Below are positions 11,337-22,109 of a DNA stretch of 64,000 nt, piece by piece. Below the pieces are notes generated by a model. It had not been told where the DNA came from. It saw only the letters and a program-made list of their open reading frames with translations, and ran no database searches. The position numbers and the translations under genes are program-made. This DNA comes from Micrasema longulum (lineage: Eukaryota; Arthropoda; Insecta; Trichoptera; Brachycentridae). Where the stretch lies: the NCBI GenBank assembly GCA_022494885.1, contig JAGVSM010003534.1, forward strand, positions 1 through 64,000, given 5' to 3'. The stretch's first letter is position 1, and every line of letters begins with the position of its first letter.

Positions 11337-11680
11337 TTTTGACATGTCCATCTTCAAGTATTTGTGAAATTTGGTTATGCCATATCTTTCTCGGCCTTCC
11401 TCGATTTCTGAATTCATCAACATTCGTATTTAAAATCTTTTTGGCAGTTCTTTCGGTGTCCATTTGCTTGCTCTACATATCCAATCCAACGGAGAACACC
11501 TTTCTTGATTTTATCAATAATGCTGATCTCAGCCTTACATAATGTACGGATGTCGACATTTGTGCACCAATTTTGTCTTGTTTTTCCAATTCTACACTTC
11601 ACTCCGCAAATAAGGGCTTCCACCAGGACTCCATTGTGAACTAATAATTTTGTCTCCTGCGACAAACGTTTATCTAGGAT
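11337..11680 (-). pseudogene. LINE RT C-terminal tail
   Basis: The minus strand reads SIIDKIKKGVLRWIGYVEQA in one frame. After a +1 shift it reads RTAKKILNTNVDEFRNRGRP, then RKIWHNQISQILEDG. This is the classic order LRW-GHV…G-GRPR-W of LINE polyproteins. The element is 5'-truncated, since no catalytic YxDD box is present, and is disabled by the frameshift near 11450. An ILHHD-type transposase motif is absent, which excludes mariner. Confidence 0.75.
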
Positions 11681-12154
11681 TTTGTATTATTGATGATAAT
11701 AAGACCGAACCTTGAAGCCCAATGGTTAAAATGTTTTTGAGGTATTTAAACAAGATGTCTTGACTTTTCTTTAGATATTTGTTTTATTCTTTTCCATACT
11801 TACGCTATTTTTTTAGAGTATTGACTGAAAGCTCAAGAACATGAATACGAGTATATAATGAGAGCAAAATATTAAATCATAGTCAATATTTAAAATAAAA
11901 ATAACTGCACATAAAAATAGTGCAGCGAGAGACTTTTTTGAAAAATATAAGTAGATTAAAAAACGTAGCACTTTATATAATTGGTACGCATATTATTTAT
12001 ATTCTTACGTATAACATGACTTTTCATCATTTTTTAAAATTATATATTGTACTATATTATTTGTGTTTAAGTCACATCTATTCTTGGCACATATATATAC
12101 TTTATAAATATCAATTTCTTACATTTGATTGGCTAGGCATTGAAAATTAAATAG

Positions 12155-12395
12155 TTTTACTTTCTTTTTTTTGTACATAATGTTAATTGTACATTGGCGG
12201 GCTTATTGCCAAATGGCAATTTCTTCCAACCAACCAAGTAAATAAAAGTTTTATTTTTATAATTCAAGTTAAAACATATTCAATAGGAAAAAAGCTTAAG
12301 TTATATAAAAATATAAATAAATGTAGTTGTGTACAAGTTATCTTAAATCACCATTACTCAATGAAAAAAATGAAAAAAGAGGGAAAAAAAGAAGG
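12155..12395 (-). repeat. LINE-a 3' UTR copy
   Basis: The reverse complement aligns with 50440-50690: cattgagtaat, attgaatatg, aataaaacttttattt, ttggttggttggaag, aaattgccatttggcaat, aagcccgccaatgtac. The self-complementary gccatttggc forms a small stem near the extreme 3' end, as is usual for LINE template recognition. Confidence 0.75.
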
Positions 12396-13589
12396 TTATC
12401 ATTATATTAGTATAGAACTACTTATACTTTAAAAGATAAAAAACTCTATCTTATAACAGGCTAAACCATGTTAGATGGAGACTATCCTAAACAGAGAACG
12501 CTCTGTTTTTATTTTACATTCACTAGTTTTATAAAGATTCCCTGTTATTAGATATGTACACTTACATTATGCAATTAATTTTAAAATAAATAAATAATGA
12601 AGGTCCAAAAATTATTTTTTGCCTAATTGTTTAACATGCTTCCCATAAAATTAAATTGACTGATACACACAATATTTCAAAAGAGAAATCTAAATCTGAA
12701 AAAAAAAAAATAATGACAAGTGAAATGCATAAAAAATAAATATAACACTATGAAGTCCTCTTTAGAAAAAATTTTTCTTGTGAGAAAGATTTTAAAACTA
12801 ATTTTGTGGAAAAAATATTTTGAAAAATATGTTCATAAAAAAAAAATAATTAAATTTTGGATTACATTTCGGTCGCTTACTAACTGAACTTATTGTGCGA
12901 CTATTGTTACTTCTTTTTAGCAATCTGAAATGCGTCCAGCCTTTCGTCTCTAGTGCTAAGATTCTTGTTAGTCTGAAAATTTATCTTCTCTTGTAGTATA
13001 CCCATGGATAATTATAATGAAACGTACGACCATTTTTGCGAGTAATCTTAGTGGCTAATATTAATTTAAGTTTCGCCAATATTTCCAACCTCCAGCTTCC
13101 TAAGTCGCCACCCCAAAATCTCCTACTCTGCCTAGGACAGATAAGCCATACACCCCCTATTTTTTTTACAGAGGGAGGTTTATATTTTGCCACCATCCTC
13201 TCTGTGTCAATGACTCGGATGCTTTAGTAGATATTTAATTAAATTTTTAAATTATTTGATTACTGTATGTCTGAAATTATTTTCAGCAATCTTTTGAACA
13301 AACAAAACAAATTTATAAAATTTTTGATTCTTATTTCGGATAAATGGAAGAGTATGATTCGAGGATCCAACATTTCATTTTACAGTCCTAGAACTGGCTA
13401 TTAAAGCGCAATATCAACATGCTTTTCATTTTATAAATTATAAGCAATGACGTAAATTTAAGTCAAAAGTCATAGCAATATTGAAAAGACTACATATAAG
13501 ATCTAATTTCGGTTACAAGTATGTATCATATTATATGCATAATATAAATATTAACATTTTTTTTTCTATATTTTTTTAGTCAAAAATAG
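12396..13589. other. No recognisable feature
   Basis: AT-rich to 12890. The 13070-13210 part is less AT-rich and partly open on the minus strand (about 50 codons) but has no family motif. Confidence 0.4.
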
Positions 13590-13705
13590 TTCAAAAAAAT
13601 AAATAAAACAACTTTGTTTTTAACCACTAATTTTAAATTTTAAATTTAATGTAACTTGTATTTTACTGAATAACCACAAACTTAGTGCTTCAAATATAAA
13701 CTTTA
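13590..13705. repeat. RE dispersed repeat
   Basis: Contains gaataaccacaaacttag followed by tgcttcaaatataaact, also found at 52.76 kb and 57.17 kb. An adjacent aaaacaactttgttttta segment is present here in the inverse orientation relative to the 52.7-kb copy. Confidence 0.6.
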
Positions 13706-13732
13706 TGAAAATAATTCATGTGCATTATTTAT

Positions 13733-13812
13733 TTATTTATTTATTTATATTTGGATAATTTATATAGCGCCGTTTTTGTGAAAATCACCTCAAGGGCGCT
13801 GTACAATAAATA
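13733..13812 (-). repeat. L2-like LINE/SINE hairpin tail with microsatellite
   Basis: On the minus strand it reads agcgcccttgaggtgat, then ttcacaaaaacggcgctata, then a (AAAT)n run. An agcgcc…ggcgctata stem followed by a short-period tail is the typical 3' terminus of L2-clade LINEs and the SINEs that use them. A related, more degraded copy lies at 54740-54815. Confidence 0.55.
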
Positions 13813-13825
13813 AATATCCCAGCAC

Positions 13826-14200
13826 GTCTTGCAGCTACAGAGCGCATGGACGGTTAGGATTCTTGTTTCTCGTCTCCAGTTATGATATATAGGAGCTAGA
13901 TTACACGTCTTGCAGCCACAGAGCGCATGGACAATAAGAAATCTAGCCCCTATTTACATTTCTATTTTTTTATTTGACAATGGAGTTTACAGTTTTAGTG
14001 ATATTTAAAAAAAATAAATAAAAAACAAATTTATAAAAATGGAAGTTAGATAACAACAAGTCTTGCAGCTACTGAGCGCATGGACGGTTGGAATTCTAGA
14101 CCTCATTTACTAAATTTGGATATTTGATAGTTGATAACATTTACCTGTTGAAGCTAGATTACTAATCGTCTTGCAGCTACAAAGTGCATGGACGAGTGAA
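13826..14200. repeat. Four copies of a 26-bp core
   Basis: The core gtcttgcagctacagagc plus gcatggac occurs at 13826, 13907, 14060 and 14168. Substitutions are few (c/t, a/t, a/g) while the spacers differ in length (81, 153 and 108 bases start to start). Related flanks are seen too: agctagatta precedes copies 2 and 4, and ggaattcta-like sequence follows copies 1, 3 and 4. No coding frame spans it. Confidence 0.8.
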
Positions 14201-15100
14201 ATTCTGGCAACTTAAAATTATCAAAAAAAATTACAATAACAAACATTGAGCATAATAGTAAATTTGTAAAGTGTTCGTGCTAAAAAGTAAACAATAAAAA
14301 ACTAAACAGATAAAGCACTTCAACACTATGGATAGCATAACAGATAAAAATATCCGAAGGGTGGCTTTCATAGATGTTCGGTAGTCACTAGTCACTGTCG
14401 CAGTGTCGCACATGTGCAAACACGTGTTGTTTGCTAAATTCCTAGAAGATGGTCCGGTCCACGTGTAGTTGCCGGAGGGGGGAAAAAAGCCTATTGTTCC
14501 AACGACATTGTATCCATTTTAGTCTGTATTTTGAGTATGAAATTCCCGCTCAATTTTATTAATTTTTGACATTATTATTAGACAAACGTGTGTATGAGAG
14601 TGGTTTACGGATTGACGCATCATTTTGTATGTACGAGTTTATTAGAAAGTATATTCTAAATCTATTGAGTATGTATCAATAAGTTCACTTTTAGTAGCAC
14701 TGTTGTAATTTATCGTGGGAGGTAGTATTCCAGATAATTAAGTCTTGGTACGTCCGCATCACAAATTAATACATTCTTAAACGATTTAATGGGTTCAAAT
14801 ACTTTTTTATGATTTTAAAGTAGGCGCACTGTTGTTTGAAAGTTTCCTTTATTCACTACTTGTCACATATTTTAGTAAGAATAAAGCGCAAAATAATGCT
14901 TTAAAATGAATAGTCTTCTTTTTCCACTTTTTGTCTACACATCGACCACTTATAAATATTAATACAATGTTTGTTTAACAGTTAACAATTTAATTTCGAA
15001 TTTTGAGCTACTATTGGAGAGAGAAACTATAATTCACGCCCAGCCGGTACGGAGGCTGAGCGCGAAGTTTGTTATCTTTGGATGTGCGTGCATGGGTGCC
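14201..15100. other. No recognisable feature
   Basis: AT-rich. The 14395-14480 part has two acacgtgt/cacgtg-type E-box sequences but no gene context. Confidence 0.4.
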
Positions 15101-15104
15101 CCGT

Positions 15105-15300
15105 ACAAAAATAAAATAGAATATAATAAAATAGATTTAAAAAAAAACGCAAAAAAAAAACAAAATACAACATAAAATAATAAAGCAAAATAAAATAAAA
15201 TAATGTAAAATATGAAAGAAAAAAAAAAACAATAAACGTGAAAATTAAAAAAATATAATAAAATAAAATAAAGGGAAATAAAATAAAATTAAAGAAATCA
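15105..15300. repeat. A-rich low-complexity (AAAAT)n-like tract
   Basis: Nearly pure A/T on this strand, with imperfect aaaat and aaata units. It could be a decayed retroposon tail. No adjacent head was recognised. Confidence 0.7.
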
Positions 15301-15779
15301 AATTTGTGCCGATACCCTATGCACCTATGATTGATAAAAGGCAGGATAGGGGGTGATAATGAAACTTTGCAAACTCACAGAGAAGAGAAAATGACAGCAG
15401 TAGAGTAAAATTATTTTAAAATCTCGGTTTATGGAATTGTTATACTTAAAAATTTCTAGTTTTTTGAGTAAACGTTTTATGTACTCATAACGAAACACGT
15501 ATATATAATATATGTTTTAAGATACAAACAAAATATGATGCATTAATTAACGAAAATCTTATGATATCTATTTTTATTGCACTAGTTAAATATCAGGTTG
15601 TTTCATAGAATTAATTTGATTAAATTTTAATAATTATTTTTGCCTCAAGTTGAAGTCGCATTATATTACCCACCTCCTCAACCCACCTCCACCTTCCCCA
15701 GACCACTCCAATGTTAATGATATTACCTTCAAGCATCGATTCAACTCGCGGATAATGAACAGAAATTTGAAAATAATTA
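15301..15779. other. No recognisable feature
   Basis: AT-rich. A pyrimidine-rich patch at 15668-15700 is the only local feature. Confidence 0.4.
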
Positions 15780-16140
15780 TGAAAACTTTATCTTAAAGGT
15801 ACAAAAGACCACAATGGGTAGCCTGCTCTTGCTTCGCGGCGGTTTCAAAGACAAACTCTCAGAAGGGGTTGCTACAATATCTCGCGTCCTCCCCGTTTCC
15901 TTCGGGGGTGAGGGAGAGGTATACAGTGGAGGAAGGCTCGCTGGAAGCGTATGAGCTTTCATTGTGGCGCATCAATAAAGTGCAATTAAAACAGTAATAA
16001 GAATATGGTTCGGCACAAAACTCGTTAGCGCAGCGGAGGAAGCGAAGAAAGGGGCTGATTGAAGAATTTATTAAAATGTTAGTGGGAAAATCGCTCCAAA
16101 GGGTTGCGCAGAAACTACCGAACAAAATACTAAAGGAAAC
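15780..16140. other. GC-richer island, candidate exon not proven
   Basis: Base composition is clearly less AT-rich than the surroundings. On the plus strand one frame stays open for ~45 codons from about 15810 (TTMGSLLLLRGGFKDKLSEG …) to a TGA near 15950. On the minus strand 15777-15962 is also open. No domain is recognised and splice sites are not convincing. Confidence 0.3.
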
Positions 16141-16234
16141 AATAAGACATGCGTATAATTCTTAAACATATCGCCACCCACTTTTAATTCAACGAATAAA
16201 TGAATCCACAATATTTGGAATTTACTAAATTTTT

Positions 16235-16400
16235 ATTGACAAGGGTTGAATTTAACCCCCTGAGAGTCCTTAACCGGCCAATGATAGGTCATAAACATTA
16301 ACGGGGCTTAAGACTTGTAATTGGTTTGTTTAAGTGACCGCTTGACACACTGCGTAACATTCACTACTCTGCCTTGTTTCTTTAGCGCTTTAACTGCACA
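16235..16400. repeat. FB repeat, diverged copy
   Basis: Recognisable by ggccaatgataggtcata, a gggcttaagacttgta segment in inverse order and gtgaccgcttgacacact. More diverged than other copies. Confidence 0.55.
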
Positions 16401-16734
16401 AATTTCAAAAGTTGCAAGAATTCCGCATCTCTACGTCAAAATATTCTCTATCACAGTTCCAATATATCAATGAGAACTTTATTCAAATTATCTGGCAAAA
16501 AGTACTATAAAACGTGTCCTAAAAATGAAAAAAAAGTTTTGATTTTGTTGTGTTTATGTATTTTTTTAGGTTACGCCGCGCCGTGTACATTTAAATGTAA
16601 TTTGTTTTTTGGTAAAATACTGAACTTATGCCAAATGACTTTATAAAGTTATTATTTAAATTTTAAATATTCTTTACAAAATTTTTATTAAAATTACGTT
16701 ATAAAACAGAAATTACGTGTATCGATTTAAAAAA

Positions 16735-16930
16735 AATAAAATATTGTGTTTATTCAGAAAAACAACAGCAATACAAAAACATATACACAACATTATAAAA
16801 AAAAACATAAAATAAAGCCAAATCAGTTTTCCACATAAATACAATTATAAAAATCCAGTTCAGTTAGATATTAATTCATAGAAGTGCATGTTTGCAAGTT
16901 TTTTGTGTGAGGATGCGTGTATTCAAACAT
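16735..16930 (-). repeat. LINE-c 3' UTR copy
   Basis: Nearly identical to 62165-62330: tttattcagaaaaacaac, aataaagccaaatcagtt, ccagttcagttagatatt and catagaagtgcatg. In the 62-kb copy this lies just 3' of an RT coding tail, so here it is the 3' end of a truncated LINE on the minus strand. Confidence 0.75.
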
Positions 16931-17544
16931 TATATTCCGCATAAATTTAAAAAATACATAACGTGCAGTCCGGCACAAATAATATGGAACTTTAAATAAG
17001 AATAGTTATTATTTTAAACACTTGCGCATTAAACTTAATTGCAAACGTAATTTTAATTAATTACGTATAAAAAAATGAAGGAAAAACATCTTGTTAGCAT
17101 GGAAAAAACAGAGAAACCTAAAACTTGTTATTTGGAGTAATATCCTCGATAGAAAAGATAAAATGAAATAATTTAAAGAGTGAATTTGAATTTGAGTGTA
17201 ATGATAGGTCTAGCAGAGAATTAACATAAATGATATATTCGGTTATTGTTCACGACAGCATTTGATGGATTAACAGAACTGACTTGACTAGGGATGTACT
17301 AACTCCATTTCAATTTGCATTTTTAATAGCCCGGATACAGACCTAACTAATGCACTCATAATAAATACATAAACAAAAGTTTTAACAACGTAAATGCCAT
17401 TTAATCATGAAATTAATTGAAGATAATTCTAGTTCTATGCACGGAAATGTAAGAAATAGTTTTATTAATGTACGTTATTCGGGTTTGATGTACTCTTCGT
17501 ATAGTGAACCCACTATTATTTATTTAAAATTACATTACATTAAG
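16931..17544. other. No recognisable feature
   Basis: AT-rich spacer. The open frame starting at 17407 belongs only in its distal part to the LINE tail below. Confidence 0.4.
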
Positions 17545-17860
17545 CTCCTTAGAACAAGAGAAATGAAAACATTACGACGTTTCATAGGTAGAGCCCTCAC
17601 AGTTAGGGAGTTAGGATATCTAACGAAGGGTTTCGCAAATTCTGCAATAAGGAGGACACTGAGATGGAGTAGGCAGAGAATACGGTTCTGGAGAGACCAC
17701 GTTGAGAAGGTGGACGCAGCGAGAATTCTTAAGATCGTGATGCATGAGACTCCAGAGGGTCGTCCACCACCAGGACGACTACTAAAGAGATAGAAAGAAA
17801 GATTAAGATGGTCTAAACAGATCGCGAAATCTATAGAAAGAAGGAGAAAAATATAAAGAT
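17545..17860 (+). pseudogene. LINE RT C-terminal tail
   Basis: The frame reads TREMKTLRRFIGRALTVREL …, then RIRFWRDHVEKVDAARILKI, then ETPEGRPPPGRLLKR, a TAG, and KERLRWSKQ. The sequence of an M-LRR helix, W-DHVE-VD/M, ILK, G-RPPGR and a K-RW segment is the standard tail of arthropod RTE-like LINE proteins. The stop falls between GR-LLKR and the final helix. The catalytic region is missing. The longer minus-strand frame over the same bases is a shadow. Confidence 0.75.
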
Positions 17861-18239
17861 TTAAAATACATACCTCGACCAAAAATTTTATCAATAAACT
17901 TTTAGAAAGTAAGACTCCCACAAAAGGTGCCTTATTAACCGATGATTTTTTACCAAAATTTTGCAATAAAAGCTAAATAATTTGAAGTAGAAAAAGCACA
18001 ACTCTCTTTAGATTTTCAATATTTTATAGTGCCAGTAACTTCTCCTGTAAGGGTGCAAATCTTGGCGCCTTACTTAAACTCAAAACACTAAAGTTCTCTG
18101 AGTTTAAGAGTAAGTGTTTGCAGAGAATATAAAGTATAAATAAAATAAAAAAATAAATAAGGTAGTTCGATTTCATGACAAACACTGAAGTACAATGACG
18201 AACGCAGCAGCCTCCTATAACGAGCTGCGGTGACGGACC

Positions 18240-18465
18240 TGGCTTGTACACGTGCAGCGGATGCCTCAGGAGAGTCCTGACTCAAGTTACCTCTTCTTTA
18301 CACCTGCCGGCTTCCTATGTCCTAGCAGGCCGCCGATGACGATTTTTCGGCGAAACTGAGGGACGCGGGATTGACGTGAGATGAGGTCCGAGTGCCGGCT
18401 GGCGATACTTCTGGAAGAAGGCGTCTGGTGATATCCGCATGGTCCACTCAGACCGCATATGGAAA
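18240..18465 (+). pseudogene. Possible LINE tail in a GC-rich block
   Basis: The plus frame reads VQRMPQESPDSSYLFFTPAG, then a stop-rich region containing REMRSECRLAILLEEGVW. An H-or-Q-RMP opening followed by an acidic/basic Trp-ended helix resembles LINE tails. The central GRPR-W block is corrupted (PSRPPMTIFRRN). The block is much GC-richer than its surroundings. A host-exon origin is not excluded. Confidence 0.35.
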
Positions 18466-18479
18466 AAAAGAATAAATAT

Positions 18480-19045
18480 GTTTTTTTTAAATTAAAAACT
18501 TTGTTCCAAAAACGGAAAAAAATTTCATGTATGAAGCCTATGTAAAAACTAAAATATATTATACGCAATTACTATGGGGAACAGAAAAATCAAAATGACA
18601 TTAATAGTCTACAAAGACAGCAAAATAAAATATTAAAGTTAGTATATGACCTCCCTTATCTAACAACAATTGAAGAACTCAATAAACAAACTAAGCAATT
18701 AAATGTAACTGAACTCTTTAAACTAGAATCTTTAAAATTTATTCATAAATTAGCCACTGGTGTAATTGTAGACGAAGAACTATAACTTGAAAAACATTGT
18801 AGTAAACATGGACACAATACGAGTATATCAGAAAAATATCATAAACAACCTTCTAAAACGAGACAAGGACAGTCGAGACTAACAAACCAGGGACTGAAAT
18901 TATACAATAATCTACCAGACAAAACTAAAAAGACTCAGACAACCTTTACAAAAGATGTTAAAAATATTATCATCAACAGTAGAACATGAATTTTAAAAGT
19001 AAAAATATTTTGTCAAATGTATGTAACTCGTAAGGCTTTACCAAA
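18480..19045 (+). pseudogene. LINE-b RT C-terminal fragment, copy 1
   Basis: From ~18580 the frame reads NDINSLQRQQNKILKLVYDL, then PYLTTIEELNKQTKQLNVTE and LFKLESLKFIHKLATGV. It ends RQGQSRLTNQGLKLYN and reaches a TGA at 18987-18989. The pattern LQ+-QNKILKL…LP…T-ELN…L…FIHKL…H+T+…G-KLYN-LP is the C-terminal thumb/connection region of LINE RTs. One TAA interrupts it after VDEEL. The 5' homology with the copy at 21.4 kb starts at a tttttttaaat run. Confidence 0.75.
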
Positions 19046-19744
19046 TTTATAAAATAAAAAAAAATTCTAGCGGCGTATTGAGCTTTATATGGACAAAAAC
19101 GTTTTATTTATTTAAAATTAGCGAATTGCAAGCAGAACAGTTTTGATTTATCGTAAAAGATTCTGATTTTTTAAACAATGCAACTAGAAGCAAAGGATCT
19201 TATTAAAATGAAAGACGTAACGCAAAAGGTCTTACCTAGTTAAATGACATTATTAAGTATCATCCTCGATAAATAGCTTATTAATAATATTACACTAATA
19301 TATGCACGCTAAGCCGCGACTACGTAATTAAGATAATATATTCATAGTTGCTCATGATCATTTCTCCTTCTCCAATATATGATATTATAATTCTCTATCT
19401 CGCATGTATATGTGGTAAACGTTGTAAGTTACAGAAAAATTTATTGCGAATAACATACATATCTTTGAAGACTTGATAAGCGTTTTTGAGAAAAGGGTTT
19501 TGCTATTTGTGTAACATTATATAACTTTTGGTACGAACCAGCTTTTTTATTGATTGATTTAGTGTTTATTTTGTAGAACTCCATATTTAAACTTATAATA
19601 AAAGAATTCAAACACTGAGTTGAGTCTACTGAATACTTTATTTTATTTTTACAAATATAAAAACACAAATTTCGTGACAATTGTTTTACTTTGTTAATGC
19701 ATTTCAAAACTCAATCAATAAGTTAATCATTTCAAAATCATTAA
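19046..19744. other. No recognisable feature
   Basis: AT-rich. The minus-strand frame at 19441-19707 shows no domain. Confidence 0.4.
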
Positions 19745-19900
19745 AAAAATTGAAGGTGGCTGGTATAGCCATCCAGATGATTTTATATAGAAAATTAAAA
19801 TGAAAATATCGTGAAACAGTGCAAAATTTACATTCGTTTGAAAATGCCCTAACAAGGCGAAACAATTATCACGAAGTTTTTGTTTTTATATTTGAAAAAA
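19745..19900 (+). repeat. Hairpin-GAAAC repeat (possible Penelope-like end)
   Basis: At 19837-19865 tttgaaaatgccctaaca is followed by aggcgaaacaa: a short GCC/GGC hairpin bounded by TTGAAAA and GAAAC. The inverted-repeat elements at 43.6 and 51.7 kb have the same layout. A second small hairpin (ggtggctggtatagccatc) lies upstream. Confidence 0.4.
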
Positions 19901-20164
19901 TAAAATAAAGTGTTCAGTAGAATCAAATCAATGTTTGATATCTTATATTACTGATTTTTTATTTTATCGAATTTTTTGCGTTTTTTTATTTATTTCTTGT
20001 GTTTTTTGCTGTGGACTATAAAGAATTACTGCCCCACACAAATATGTGGGTATGTGAGTGGTATAAGCAGTTTGTTATTGTTCTCGTTTGGAAATATACA
20101 ATTTAAATAATTGGCATGGACCAATTCTCAAATAATATTTGTATTTGTTAATTTGAACGGAATT

Positions 20165-20460
20165 AATGAACTTGCTGCAATGTAGAGGGATAACATTATG
20201 GAGAACGGAACATGAAAATCTGGGCATTTACAGAGCTTTTGACCTGCCATTGGCTGGTTTAAGTGGCCACTTTTCACACTGTGTAACATTCACCATTCTA
20301 CCCATGTTTAAACATTCACATTTCCTCAACTCTTGACTTTGGTAAAGTAAAGTAAAAACTTTATCATGTGGCTGAGATTTCCCGGCTGAACCAAACCATC
20401 TACTAAGCAACCCCTGAAAACAATTTTTCAATTTGTATGCTTCTTTTTTTACCAGGTAGT
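20165..20460. repeat. FB repeat, arm plus internal segment
   Basis: Begins cttgctgcaatgtagag, carries ttggctggtttaagtggc, cattcaccattctaccc and the internal segment with ctcaactcttgac and ctttatcatgtggctgag. It directly precedes the palindromic copy below. Confidence 0.7.
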
Positions 20461-20484
20461 AAATTAAACAATTTTTGAGTATGT

Positions 20485-20826
20485 TCAAATGCTTGCAGAC
20501 TGACTGGATTTCCTCCCAAGGGATTCATATCTAAACTTGCTGCAACAGATAGGGAAAACATTATTAAGGAAGGAATATGGAAGTCAAGGCTTTTAAAGAG
20601 TTTATGACCTGTCATTGGCTGGTTTGAGTGGCCACTTTACTCACCGTGTAAGATTCATACACAGTGTGTAAAGTGGCCATTTAAACCAGCGAATGGTGGG
20701 TCATAAGCCTTGTAAATGCCTACACTTCCATGTTCCCTTCTAAATAATGATTCCCCTCTCTGTTGCGGCAAGTTTAGATATGAATAACTCCCCAGGGAGA
20801 AACTCCAGCCAGTCTGCAAGCATTTG
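20485..20826. repeat. FB palindrome, two ~170-bp arms
   Basis: The left arm (about 20485-20650) and right arm (about 20655-20826) are inverted copies. caaatgcttgcagactga pairs with the reverse complement of agtctgcaagcatttgga. aaacttgctgcaacagat pairs with that of ctgttgcggcaagttta. ggctggtttgagtggcca pairs with that of tggccatttaaaccagc. The centre has a loop of only about seven bases (agattca). No protein is encoded, although each arm gives ~65-codon chance frames. Confidence 0.85.
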
Positions 20827-21154
20827 GAATGAAATTCATATGTTGTCAGTTCGCGACTCACAAATTGGCCGGCAGATCACATTTCCATATATAGTTGACC
20901 GTTTGTTTGGCGAATGGCAAAGGACTGTGTGGTCCAGTCGCAATTTAAATGTTGATTGGACTATGGAGGGCATATGGGGCGTGGCAGGAGGACTCAAATA
21001 GACACGGACTTCAAACGAATGGAGATTTATAGGACACATATTGTGCGATTGTGTTGGAGTACAGGTTAGACAAAATCGGAAGGGTTTTTTTTACCTTAAT
21101 TGTGTGGCTATTTAAAAATTATTATATATTTGTTTTTTATACATATTAATTACT
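20827..21154. other. Unassigned segment between FB and LINE-b
   Basis: The plus frame is open from 20747 to 21001 but its first part is FB arm. The remainder (IVDRLFGEWQRTVWSSRNLN …) is moderately GC-rich and may be an unrecognised transposon fragment. Confidence 0.3.
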
Positions 21155-21995
21155 TATCACTGTATAATTTTAGAGGAAAAATTATTATGTATGCCGATGA
21201 CATTGGCCTATTCTATAAAAATCAAACACAAACTTACTTACATTTAATGAAAAAAAATGCAATATTGTCCGTTTTGAATCTAGAAAAAAATGTCATAAAG
21301 TAGATGTTTACATAAATAATGAACAACTAACTGAAATTGAACATGTTAAATACTTAGGACTAACAATAGACAGACAATTAACATGGACAATTCATATCAA
21401 CAATTTGATTAGCAAAGTGGCAACATTATCGAGTCTTTTTTTTAAATCAAAAACTTTGTTCCAAAAACGGTAAAAAATCTTAGGTTTGAAGCCTATTTAA
21501 AAACTAAAATATGTTTAATGTAACTACTATGGGGAATAGGATATCAAAATGACATAAATAGACTACAACGACCGAAAAAAAGAATTAAAGTTAGTATATG
21601 ACCTACCCTATCTAACCGCAACTAAAGAACTTTTTAAACAAACCAAACAATTAAATGTAACTGAACTCTTTAAACAAGAATCCTTAAAATTTATTCATAA
21701 ATAAGCCACTGATGTAATTGTAGACGAAGAATTAAAACATGAAAAAAACTGTAGTAAACATAAACACAATACGAGAATATCAGAAAAATATCACAGACAA
21801 CCTTCTAAAACGAGACAAGGACAGTCGAGACTAATAAACCAGCGAACTGAAATTATACAATAAACTACCAGACACAACTAAACAAAAGACTCAGACAACC
21901 TTTACAAAAGATGTTAAAAATATTTTTATTAACATTTAGAATGTGAACTTAAAAGTAAAAATATTTTGTTAAATGTATGTAACCCGTAAGGTTTA
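21155..21995 (+). pseudogene. LINE-b RT fragment with YADD motif, copy 2
   Basis: Contains the RT catalytic box in MYADDIGLFYKN (about 21187-21222; the two Asp residues coordinate metal). After a frameshift near 21290 it reads VKYLGLTIDRQLTWTIHI, the conserved KYLG(V/L)-D-LTW block of RT domain 7. The downstream region parallels copy 1 at 18480-19045, including LTATKELFKQTKQLNVTE and RQGQSRLINQ. Several stops and frameshifts are present. This is the only fragment in the window that keeps the RT catalytic motif. Both this copy and copy 1 end near a taaggctttaac-type sequence. Confidence 0.8.
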
Positions 21996-22109
21996 ACAAT
22001 GAAAAATGAAAAAAGTAAACCGCAAAACAAATTATTTTGAAAATCCTCGTGATATTAAAAAAATAATATTGTGACTGATTTGCCACCAAACCCGAAAGTG
22101 TTTTTTTTT

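Noticed and set aside
13826..14200. CRISPR-like array of four 26-bp repeats
   Set aside because: Spacers vary from about 55 to 127 bases, only four copies exist, and the genome is eukaryotic.
17535..17966. 143-codon minus-strand frame, the longest one there
   Set aside because: It is the antisense shadow of a LINE RT tail on the plus strand, whose motifs (WRDHVEKVD, RPPPGR) are recognisable.
20655..21039. Overlapping frames within and beside the FB palindrome
   Set aside because: The arms generate mirror-image frames and no motif supports a protein.
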